Positions 35,512 to 43,369 of a stretch of DNA of 64,000 nt are shown here, in pieces (the first letter of the stretch is position 1; the number at the start of each line of letters is the position of its first letter). Source of the DNA: CAYWNA01 sp964459305 (GTDB lineage: Bacteria > Planctomycetota > Planctomycetia > Pirellulales > Pirellulaceae); NCBI GenBank assembly GCA_964459305.1, contig CAYWNA010000039.1, positions 1 through 64,000 of the forward strand. Direction: 5' to 3'. The notes under the pieces were generated by a model. The model had not been told where the DNA came from and made no database searches. It saw only the letters and a program-made list of their open reading frames with translations. The position numbers and the translations under genes were made by a program.

Positions 35512-35741
35512 GGATGAGTTGGGATACGACCAAAAACCCCCAACGGGCAACGCTGTGATTTTTTTGTTACGAAAGAACGGGGGTTCGGTTGTAGCTGGAG
35601 TCGCAAGACTTCAGACGCGTGGCCGCGGGCCCCCGAATTCTTGCGAATCCGGCTACATAAGTGCTTCACAGCGTTGCCAACGGGGCGGCGCTAACAATGT
35701 CGCCAACACTGACCTGACGCCTCCGCGAACGACATGAGTCT

Positions 35742-36065
35742 TCAGTTCACTGCTTCCAGCGAATCTAATAACTCCGCCGCCTTCTGCCGTACCTGTTGAT
35801 GATTGCCTTCTTTCTGGAGTCGCTCCACGTGCTCGCGGTACGTCTTTACGACCGAAGGGAAACGGCCGAGGTTCTCCAAGGCAGCGTACTGCATGCGGGG
35901 GTGTTCCGAGCGCAGCCCTTCAAGCATCATTCGTATCTCGGCGGGTGGTACGGCGGGCGTCTCGCGTCCCTCGGGCACGGTTGCCGCCGGCGGTTCGCTC
36001 GCCCCACACCCGACGAAAATCGACAAAACCAGCGAAGTGAGTATTCTACGAACCATGAGATACAA
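35742..36065 (-). CDS. Small lipoprotein with helical repeat
   Basis: A 107-residue protein with a lipoprotein signal (MVRRILTSLVLSIFVGCG; lipid-modified Cys in FVGC), a Pro-rich spacer, and then an alpha-helical region (LRSEHPRMQYAALENLGRF ... VRQKAAELLDSLE) reminiscent of one or two HEAT-like repeats. Its start (36065, or ATG 36056) overlaps the end of the DUF1559 gene, so translation is coupled. It therefore falls under the same tandem B12 riboswitches. The function is unknown. A surface or periplasmic partner of the pseudopilin is likely. Confidence 0.75.
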   Translation of the reverse strand: MYLMVRRILTSLVLSIFVGCGASEPPAATVPEGRETPAVPPAEIRMMLEGLRSEHPRMQYAALENLGRFPSVVKTYREHVERLQKEGNHQQVRQKAAELLDSLEAVN

Positions 36066-36909
36066 TCCCCCTTCCGTTCCACCACTTGTCAGCAGTCTCT
36101 TTGAGTGAATCCCACTCGCCGATGTCCGCGACGTCGTTCTCTTGGCGGATCTGCTGGATGGCAGCGGTCGTCCAGGGGCCCATTGGATTCATTGAGGGTT
36201 GGACGGCCCGGACGTTCCCGTCCAGAAACAAGACGTTGGCCACGCCCCTGTGTCGGAAATGCACCGAGGGGAACTGGCCGCTAGGCGGTTCGAGATGGAA
36301 CGTTTCGACGACTTCTCCCGCTTGGTACGTGCCGTTCCAATCATCGAAATCATATACCGCGGCGGCATCAGCAAAAGCAATGGTTGTGTTTGTGGAGTTG
36401 AAGTAGTTCAGTCCGTGTGTGATCGGTCCCAGTAGGTTATTGGGATTGCCGCTCATCCAGTCCGGCCGCACTCCTGGGCCGCAGTAGGCATAGTTGTATC
36501 CGTACCCGGCGGTCGCCGTGCCCCATCTCGCCTTGATACCCACGAAGTCCGGACATTGCATCACCTGCGTGTTTTGCTCCATGTAGGGCATGAGAAAGCC
36601 TTTGCGCCGGTCGATGGGGTCTTCGCCGGGAGCTAATGTTGCGGGGTCCTTGAGTTCGCCGAACCAATAGCGCCGCGGATAACCACCAAGCATCCAATTG
36701 TAGGTGGAGACCGGCATGAGCGACCCTCTCCACGTATCTGCATACGAATGCAGGGCGATCCCGAGCTGCTTGAGGTTGCTGGCACACTGGGTCCGGCGGG
36801 CAGCGGCCCGGGACGATTGAATGGCAGGCAGGAGAAGTGCCACAAGAATGCCGATGATCGCAATGACCACCAGCAGTTCGACGAGCGTGAATGCTCCCTT
36901 TCGTTTCAT
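36046..36909 (-). CDS. DUF1559 pseudopilin-like protein under B12 control
   Basis: A 287-residue protein with the prepilin-type N-terminus (MKRKGAFTLVELLVVIAIIG), the CASNLKQLGIALHSYADTW signature and the H-X9-DG motif FRHRGVANVLFLDGNVR. I set the start at 36909, because the upstream open frame crosses the riboswitches and has no coding character. AGGA lies about 10 bases upstream, inside a hairpin. DUF1559 proteins are abundant in planctomycetes and presumed exported fibre or surface components; B12 control of one is unusual. It is shorter than the relative at 16204. Confidence 0.9.
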   Translation of the reverse strand: MKRKGAFTLVELLVVIAIIGILVALLLPAIQSSRAAARRTQCASNLKQLGIALHSYADTWRGSLMPVSTYNWMLGGYPRRYWFGELKDPATLAPGEDPIDRRKGFLMPYMEQNTQVMQCPDFVGIKARWGTATAGYGYNYAYCGPGVRPDWMSGNPNNLLGPITHGLNYFNSTNTTIAFADAAAVYDFDDWNGTYQAGEVVETFHLEPPSGQFPSVHFRHRGVANVLFLDGNVRAVQPSMNPMGPWTTAAIQQIRQENDVADIGEWDSLKETADKWWNGRGIVSHGS

Positions 36910-36914
36910 AGCGA

Positions 36915-36968
36915 GGTTGTCCTTTTTCGGGTCGGCGTTTCGTCTGCGGTGCCGACCCGGGGACAACC
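36915..36968 (-). promoter_or_regulatory. Hairpin covering the DUF1559 ribosome-binding site
   Basis: On the minus strand GGTTGTCC (36961-36968) pairs with GGACAACC (36915-36922), and inside it CGGGTCGGC pairs with GCCGACCCG. The outer stem contains the AGGA ribosome site of the gene starting at 36909. No U tract follows. This fits translational gating by the adjacent riboswitch. Confidence 0.7.
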
Positions 36969-36969
36969 A

Positions 36970-37075
36970 CAGACGCCCGTCTCGGGGGTCTGAAAGGTGA
37001 CGTAAGGGGTTCGGACTTTCACCGTTGCGGACCAGTCCCGGAATTCCACCGGAGTTCACCTGCAGCACATCGCTT
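36970..37075 (-). promoter_or_regulatory. Second, short-form cobalamin riboswitch in tandem
   Basis: On the minus strand the segment reads AACTCCGGTGGAATTCCGGG, then ACTGGTCCGCAACGGTGAAAGTCCGAACCCC, and ends in CCCGAGACGGGC, equivalent to the B12-box hairpin. The CGCAACGGTGAAAGTCCGA core is the form found in many cobalamin aptamers lacking the large peripheral domain. It lies 75 bases after the first aptamer and 2 bases before the ribosome-site hairpin. Exact ends are approximate. Confidence 0.8.
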
Positions 37076-37149
37076 ACAAAGAACACAATTGTGGTGCGGT
37101 TCTTCATAGGCGGCACTCCGCCCCTCGCGGAATGCTTGCTATCGTGGGT

Positions 37150-37352
37150 TGGTAGGTCTTCTGACTCCCAGGCTTGGAATGCCTCGGCCTTCTCGCCGCC
37201 TTCAGACCTCCATCTCCCAGAGGAGGTCGCCGACGACAATGGCGAAAAGAAAAGGCACCCCTTTGCTGCCTAGTCACAGCGGCGGGGCCGTCCCGGATTC
37301 ACACCGGAGTTCCCTGTTCGTCGGCCAATCCAGCCGGAAAGGCCGACCACCA
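37150..37352 (-). promoter_or_regulatory. First cobalamin riboswitch upstream of the DUF1559 gene
   Basis: On the minus strand it has GGTGTGAATCCGGGACGG, CCCCGCCGCTGTGAC and the box GGGAGTCAGAAGACCTACC. P1 pairs TGGTGGTC (37345-37352) with GACCTACCA (37150-37158). Most of the 5' half is identical to the btuB riboswitch at 351-539. Confidence 0.95.
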
Positions 37353-37370
37353 ACACACGTTGATAACGGG

Positions 37371-37400
37371 AATATACAGGAGAGACACTGGAGTTGTCAA
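37371..37400 (-). promoter_or_regulatory. Strong promoter of the tandem-riboswitch transcript
   Basis: On the minus strand TTGACA (37395-37400) and TATATT (37371-37376) are 18 bases apart. Transcription would begin about 10 bases before the first aptamer. The match to consensus is the best in the window. The remaining bases up to the sulfatase start at 37572 show no other feature. Confidence 0.8.
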
Positions 37401-37571
37401 ACGGCGACACTCGAAGTGTGTGGCCATATTCCGCATGGGGCGCTCGAGGGGCCCGTAGCCTCCTGTCGCCGGTTGCATTTCGCAAGGTTAGCCGTCACGA
37501 TAAAGCAACGAGCCGACGCGTAGATCGGGCTATTTCGAAAGAACTCAATTGCCAACACGGAGCCTGCATTG

Positions 37572-39101
37572 ATGTATCATTCAGCCTTTTTCCGCCACTC
37601 TCTCGCCTGCTGCACGATCGTGCTCATCGGAGGAGCGCTGACAACAATTGCTTGGAGCTCGAAGGCGGAGGCTAAACCGCAAGCCGGCGGCAAGCGTCCA
37701 AACGTCGTGTTCATCCTGACCGACGACCAACGCTGGGATCAGCTTGGTTGCGAAGGACATCCGTTCCTGAAGACGCCCAACATAGACCGACTGGCGGACG
37801 AAGGTGCGCGTTTCGCGAACATGTTCGTCACCACATCACTTTGTTCCCCCAGCCGCGCGTCGTACCTGTCGGGGCTGTATGCGAACGCGCACGGCGTGGT
37901 GAACAACTTCACGGACTATCCGCATGAGTTGCCGAGTTTTCCGCGAAGACTCCAAGACGCCGGGTACCATACCGGCTATGTGGGCAAATGGCACATGGGC
38001 GAGAAGGACGATTCGAAACGTCCGGGATTCGACTACTGGATCAGCCATAGCGGTCAAGGCAAGTACTACGACAACGAGTTCAACATCGATGGCAAACGGA
38101 AGGTGGTCAAAGGCTACTACACGCATGTGGTTACCGATATGGCAATCGATTGGCTGAAGTCCGACCACGGTGGCCGCCCGTTCATGCTGATTTTCGGCCA
38201 TAAAGCGCCCCATACGCCTTTCACGCCAGAGAAGAAATACGAAACCATTTATGACCACATCAACATTGGCTATCCACGTACGGCCTTCGATCTGGCCGGA
38301 AAGCCAAAATGGGTCGAAGAGCGGCTGGACACATGGCACGGCATCTATGGCCCGATTTACGGTTTTCGCGAAAAGTTTCCGGATCGTTCGGCCGCCAGCG
38401 TCGTGCATTTCGACAATTTCGTCCGTGCTTACACAGCGACGATCAAGTCGGTGGACGACAGCGTAGGCCGAGTCTACAAGGTGCTGAAGGAAATGGGCCA
38501 ACTCGACAACACATTGTTGGTTTTCGCCGGCGACAATGGCATGTTTCTGGGCGAGCACGGCATGACCGACAAACGCGCCATGCACGAGCCGAGTATCCGC
38601 GTGCCGCTGGTCTTACGTTATCCGGCACTGGCCAAGCCGGGCACGGTGATCGAGCAGCAAGTGCTGAATGTCGATTTGGCGCCCAGTATCGTCGAAGCCT
38701 GCGGTGCCAAGCCGTTTGAAAACATCCACGGCGACTCGTGGGTACGATTGCTGAAGGGCGATGCCAACGGTTGGCGCCGGGCCTGGTACTACGAGTACAA
38801 CTACGAGAAGCAATTCCCATATACACCGAACGTCCGAGGCGTGCGCACGGACCAGTGGAAATACGTCCGCTACCCGCACGGCGACGGCGGCCCCGATCGT
38901 CACAAAGCGGAACTGTACGACCTGAAGGAAGACCCCGGCGAAAAACACAATCTGATCGACGATCCGAAATGCGCAACGATTGCGAAAAGGCTCCGAGCCG
39001 AGTTGGACCGCTTGATCGCGAAGACCGGCGGTTTGTCCTACCAGAAGATGCCCATTGACGAAGGCATCAAAGCAGAACTGCCAGACGCGAAGATTCGGTA
39101 G
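37572..39101 (+). CDS. Secreted sulfatase (type I, formylglycine)
   Basis: A 509-residue exported sulfatase with a signal peptide (about residues 1-34), the metal-binding VVFILTDDQRWDQLG, and the CSPSR motif whose Cys91 would be converted to formylglycine. It also has GYHTGYVGKWHMGEKD and KRAMHEPSIRVPLVLRYP. It hydrolyses sulfate esters, probably of polysaccharides. The closing DLKEDPGEKHNL region is typical. ATG 37572 is used; a TTG directly precedes it. Confidence 0.9.
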   Translation: MYHSAFFRHSLACCTIVLIGGALTTIAWSSKAEAKPQAGGKRPNVVFILTDDQRWDQLGCEGHPFLKTPNIDRLADEGARFANMFVTTSLCSPSRASYLSGLYANAHGVVNNFTDYPHELPSFPRRLQDAGYHTGYVGKWHMGEKDDSKRPGFDYWISHSGQGKYYDNEFNIDGKRKVVKGYYTHVVTDMAIDWLKSDHGGRPFMLIFGHKAPHTPFTPEKKYETIYDHINIGYPRTAFDLAGKPKWVEERLDTWHGIYGPIYGFREKFPDRSAASVVHFDNFVRAYTATIKSVDDSVGRVYKVLKEMGQLDNTLLVFAGDNGMFLGEHGMTDKRAMHEPSIRVPLVLRYPALAKPGTVIEQQVLNVDLAPSIVEACGAKPFENIHGDSWVRLLKGDANGWRRAWYYEYNYEKQFPYTPNVRGVRTDQWKYVRYPHGDGGPDRHKAELYDLKEDPGEKHNLIDDPKCATIAKRLRAELDRLIAKTGGLSYQKMPIDEGIKAELPDAKIR

Positions 39102-39148
39102 CGACGTTAGGGCGGGACGCGGGTCCACGAAAATCACTAATGACAGAG

Positions 39149-40060
39149 TCACGGGCCGACAATGCCCAAAACCCAGCATAGATACGCCACGGGCGCGGCG
39201 ATCAGCAGGGAATCCAACACGTCCAGCACGCCGCCGAGCCCGGGTATCCAGGTGCTGGAGTCTTTTCGCTCCATATCGCGTTTCAGAAGGGATTCGGACA
39301 AATCCCCCACGATCCCGGCAACAGCGATCACGATCCCGTACACCAAGCATCCCCACCACGTCGGCGCCTTCGCATCCGGGCCGACGATCATGGGAACCAT
39401 CCAATAGAAGAACAGCCAGGAACAGAGACAGGCGGTCACTACGCCGCCGACCCCGCCCTCGATGGTCTTCTTGGGGCTCAAAAGCGGTACCATTTTGTGT
39501 CGTCCGAACATCCTGCCACACGTGTACGCACCCGTGTCCGACATTTTGGTTACGAAGATCAGCGAAACCAAAGCCGCCATGCCCCAACGGTTATCGCAGT
39601 GCACCCGCAGCGCGAAAAGGAAGATCATGAGGAGGCTGATGAAAGCGATCGTAAACACCGCCAGCGCGACGTTCACGATGGCGTGGCCGGGCTCTCGAAA
39701 GCGGATCATCTCCGCGACGAAAGCCAACGCGACACCCAACGCTAACGCGATCAACGGCCAACCGAATGCTTCTGGAGAACCGTCCGAGATCTCGGAACTG
39801 CCGGCCTTGTTCCAAAGCATGGGCACGATGCCGGCGGTGATGATCAGCAGCGAACCTGTGTAAACACTCCAGGCGGCGGGGCGAAGGTTCTTCGAACGCA
39901 GCAGGTCCAGCACCTCGGCCACAGCCATCACGGTCAGCAACAGCGGCAGGGGCCAAAGCCAGATCCCTGGGATACCGAAATTGAAGTGGAAATCAGCCAG
40001 CAGCAGCCCAACGAGCGGAATGATGATGACGGTCGCGACAAGTAGCCTCCAACGAAGCAC
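39149..40060 (-). CDS. cdsA: Phosphatidate cytidylyltransferase
   Basis: A 303-residue membrane enzyme forming CDP-diacylglycerol from phosphatidate and CTP, the branch point of phospholipid synthesis. About eight hydrophobic helices are present. The family signature lies in the C-terminal half: KMSDTGAYTCGRMFGRHKM, SPKKTIEGGVGG, and GDLSESLLKRDMERKDSS, with the conserved Lys-Arg-x4-Lys-Asp region. It lies in the usual neighbourhood of uppS, 320 bases apart here because of two palindromic repeats. Confidence 0.95.
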   Translation of the reverse strand: MLRWRLLVATVIIIPLVGLLLADFHFNFGIPGIWLWPLPLLLTVMAVAEVLDLLRSKNLRPAAWSVYTGSLLIITAGIVPMLWNKAGSSEISDGSPEAFGWPLIALALGVALAFVAEMIRFREPGHAIVNVALAVFTIAFISLLMIFLFALRVHCDNRWGMAALVSLIFVTKMSDTGAYTCGRMFGRHKMVPLLSPKKTIEGGVGGVVTACLCSWLFFYWMVPMIVGPDAKAPTWWGCLVYGIVIAVAGIVGDLSESLLKRDMERKDSSTWIPGLGGVLDVLDSLLIAAPVAYLCWVLGIVGP

Positions 40061-40117
40061 GTAACGTTCCTCAAAGTTGTAGTCTTTGGTTGGACTATGC
40101 CAGTTCGGCGTCCGAAT

Positions 40118-40180
40118 GTAACCCGAAGCGTAAGCGAGGGAACACGTTGCGGCGATTCCCTCGCTTACGCTTCGGGTTGC
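40118..40180. repeat. Palindrome, repeat family A, copy 2
   Basis: Arms at 40118-40142 and 40156-40180 pair over 24 of 25 positions and match the copy at 4381-4443. It lies between uppS and cdsA. Confidence 0.95.
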
Positions 40181-40220
40181 TGAGCGCTCACAATTATCCT
40201 CGCATTATGGAGACGCCGTG

Positions 40221-40291
40221 TTCGTTTAACGGCTAGCCGAAGGCGTCGGCGAATACGGCACACAGTCGCCTTCGGCTTGCCGTTAAACGAA
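40221..40291. repeat. Long inverted repeat between uppS and cdsA
   Basis: TTCGTTTAACGG with GCCGAAGGCG pairs with CGCCTTCGGC and GCCGTTAAACGAA across a 21-base loop. It is a different sequence family from the neighbouring palindrome. It may end or stabilise transcripts. Confidence 0.85.
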
Positions 40292-40381
40292 TACCACCAC
40301 AGTAATTGTGGCCGAGTGCTCATGTCGAAGGATTTCGCAACAAAGTGGCGGTGTCCAATTCTGGATACGCACACGGCCGTC

Positions 40382-41149
<768 letters not shown>

Positions 41150-41161
41150 GACGCCGCACAC

Positions 41162-42442
41162 TCAACTGGCAAACATTGTTTGATCTCGGCCTGGTCCGAC
41201 CGAAACGATCTCGACCGGCCGTTCGATCAACTCGCTGACACGATCCAGGTAACGACGGGCGCCCGCCGGAAGGTCTTCCAGTTTTCGGATCTTGGTTGCG
41301 TCCTGTTCCCAACCTGGCATGGTTTCGTAAACCGGCTTCACACGCCGAACATCGTCGACCTGGCTGGGGAAATGATTGATCCTCTCTCCATCCAAATCGT
41401 AGGCGGTGCAGATTTTGATTTCGGGCAGTTGGCTTAACACGTCGACCATCATCATCGCCAAAGCGTGGATGCCGCTCAGGCGGGCCGTGTATCGCACGGC
41501 CACCGCATCGAACCATCCACACCGGCGGGGACGGCCCGTGGTCGTGCCGTATTCGTTGCCCAGTTCACGAATCCGCTGTCCCATTTCATCGTCGAGTTCG
41601 GTGGGAAACGGTCCGCCGCCAACGCGAGTCGTGTATCCCTTGGCCACACCGATCACCTTATCGATCCAACGGGCCGGCACGCCGGAACCGGACGACACGC
41701 CGACGCCGGAGCTGTTGCTGCTGGTCACAAAAGGAAACGTCCCGTGGTCGATGTCCAGCAATGATCCTTGTGCCCCTTCGAAAAGGATGTCTTTGCCGGC
41801 TTCAACCTCATCGAGCAGATACGAGGTCGTGTCGGCCACGAACGGCTGCAATCGCTGGGCATATCCGCTGAACTCGTCGTAGATTCCGCCTGCGTCGAGT
41901 TGCTCGTCGCTGCCCAGCTGCGACAACATCCGGTGCTTGGCTTCGACAATGCTCTCGATCTTTTCCCGGAAATTCGCCCTGTACATGTCGCCAAGACGAA
42001 TGGCATTCGATCGGCCGTACTTATCCCTGTAGCAGGGCCCGATACCGCGGAGCGTCGTGCCGATGCTCTCGCCGCCGACCGGCTTGGCGTCCATCGCCCG
42101 ATCTTCGGCGATGTGCCATGGGAATACCACATGGGCGCGGTCGCTAATCATCAAGTTGTCGGCGACCTTGACGCCGCGTTCGACGAGCGAGTCAATCTCT
42201 TTGAGAACTGTCGGTGGGTTCAGCACGACGCCAGGCCCGACGACATTCATGACGTGTCGGTTGAGGATGCCACTGGGGATATGGTGGAGCTTATAGACGT
42301 CCTCGCCCACAACGACCGTGTGGCCGGCGTTCGCGCCGCCTTGGTACCGAACTACGATCTGGTACTTCGCGGTCAGTAAATCGACGATCTTCCCTTTGGC
42401 CTCATCGCCCCATTGCAGCCCGATTACACATGTTACCGCCAA
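41162..42442 (-). CDS. purA: Adenylosuccinate synthase
   Basis: A 426-residue enzyme catalysing GTP-dependent formation of adenylosuccinate from IMP and aspartate, the first committed step to AMP. The N-terminal IGLQWGDEAKGKIVDLL and QGGANAGHTVV hold the catalytic Asp and His. GIGPCYRDK, EGAQGSLLDIDHGTFPFVTS and TTGRPRRCGWFDAVAVRY follow in order. It is cotranscribed with uppS downstream. Confidence 0.97.
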   Translation of the reverse strand: MAVTCVIGLQWGDEAKGKIVDLLTAKYQIVVRYQGGANAGHTVVVGEDVYKLHHIPSGILNRHVMNVVGPGVVLNPPTVLKEIDSLVERGVKVADNLMISDRAHVVFPWHIAEDRAMDAKPVGGESIGTTLRGIGPCYRDKYGRSNAIRLGDMYRANFREKIESIVEAKHRMLSQLGSDEQLDAGGIYDEFSGYAQRLQPFVADTTSYLLDEVEAGKDILFEGAQGSLLDIDHGTFPFVTSSNSSGVGVSSGSGVPARWIDKVIGVAKGYTTRVGGGPFPTELDDEMGQRIRELGNEYGTTTGRPRRCGWFDAVAVRYTARLSGIHALAMMMVDVLSQLPEIKICTAYDLDGERINHFPSQVDDVRRVKPVYETMPGWEQDATKIRKLEDLPAGARRYLDRVSELIERPVEIVSVGPGRDQTMFAS

Positions 42443-42540
42443 TTCGGTTCTCCCTGCTAACAGCGTAGGTCTAGTGCGTCCGAACGGATAAGTCTATGCA
42501 AGGACGCGTTTTCCGGTCAAGCGGGCGTCAAAAGCGACCG

Positions 42541-43245
42541 CTACTTCAGACACTTGAGTTTGATATCCTTGAACTGGACCAACATCGGGGGACCTTGGTG
42601 CAACTGAAGCGCCAGAATACCGTCCGCTCGGCTCTTGGACGTCTGGTTGTCCGTCACATCGACCGTCGTGAATCCATTGATTTTTTGGACGAGATGATTC
42701 CCCTTGGCCGTGATGGTGTATTCGTTCCAGTCCTCTTTCTTGATCGACGCCAGCATCTTTTCCTCGTCGCAAGTCTTTTCCCCTACAGTCTCTTTCTTCC
42801 CATCCTCGTGAACGATCACTTTGTGGCCCCGAAGTGCCAGAATGCCGCGTCCCTTCTCCTCGTACAAAATGCCGATGAAACGGTCGCCTGCTTCGAAGTC
42901 GGCCTGATACCCGCCGACGACAAAATCGTCACGTTCCACGCTGCGGTACTGAATGCCAGAGTTTCCGCCCACGATGCGAAACTTCAGCGTCAACTCGAAA
43001 TCACCAGGATTCCCCCCGCGCCAAATGATGAATGTATTGCCCTTTGTGGGGTTGTCCTTGGTGGTCTGTCCGGTGATGGCTCCGTCTTCAACCGACCAGA
43101 ACTGGGATTTGCCTTCCCAACCGTTCAGCGTCTTGCCGTCGAACAAACATTGACAGCCCTCATCGGCCACTGCACAGAGCGTCCCGCCCAGAAGAACTGT
43201 GGTTGCCAGAAACGCAATCCCAACGAATCGTAGGTGGCTGTTCAT
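42541..43245 (-). CDS. Secreted DUF1080 (3-keto-disaccharide hydrolase) protein
   Basis: A 234-residue exported protein with a signal peptide (about residues 1-27) and a concanavalin-like beta-sandwich of the DUF1080 family (CLFDGKTLNGWEG near the N-terminus, FIIWRGGNPGDFELTLKFRI, GGNSGIQYRS, GGYQADFEAGDRFIGILYEE, ILALQLHQGPPMLVQFKDIK). Some family members cleave 3-keto-glycosides; whether this one does is unknown. GAGG precedes the start by 8 bases. Confidence 0.9.
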   Translation of the reverse strand: MNSHLRFVGIAFLATTVLLGGTLCAVADEGCQCLFDGKTLNGWEGKSQFWSVEDGAITGQTTKDNPTKGNTFIIWRGGNPGDFELTLKFRIVGGNSGIQYRSVERDDFVVGGYQADFEAGDRFIGILYEEKGRGILALRGHKVIVHEDGKKETVGEKTCDEEKMLASIKKEDWNEYTITAKGNHLVQKINGFTTVDVTDNQTSKSRADGILALQLHQGPPMLVQFKDIKLKCLK

Positions 43246-43369
43246 GATGATCCTCTCTCTCGATGTGGTACGACTTCTCCAACAGCCGACTATTGTACCA
43301 AGGCTACCGCCATTTGCACTAAGGCTAGCCGACGGTCAGATCCTGGGCTAGGTCGTTCAACGTTTGGGG

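Noticed and set aside
36910..37239. Upstream extension of the DUF1559 frame by 110 codons.
   Set aside because: It would translate both riboswitches; the prepilin leader begins exactly at 36909.
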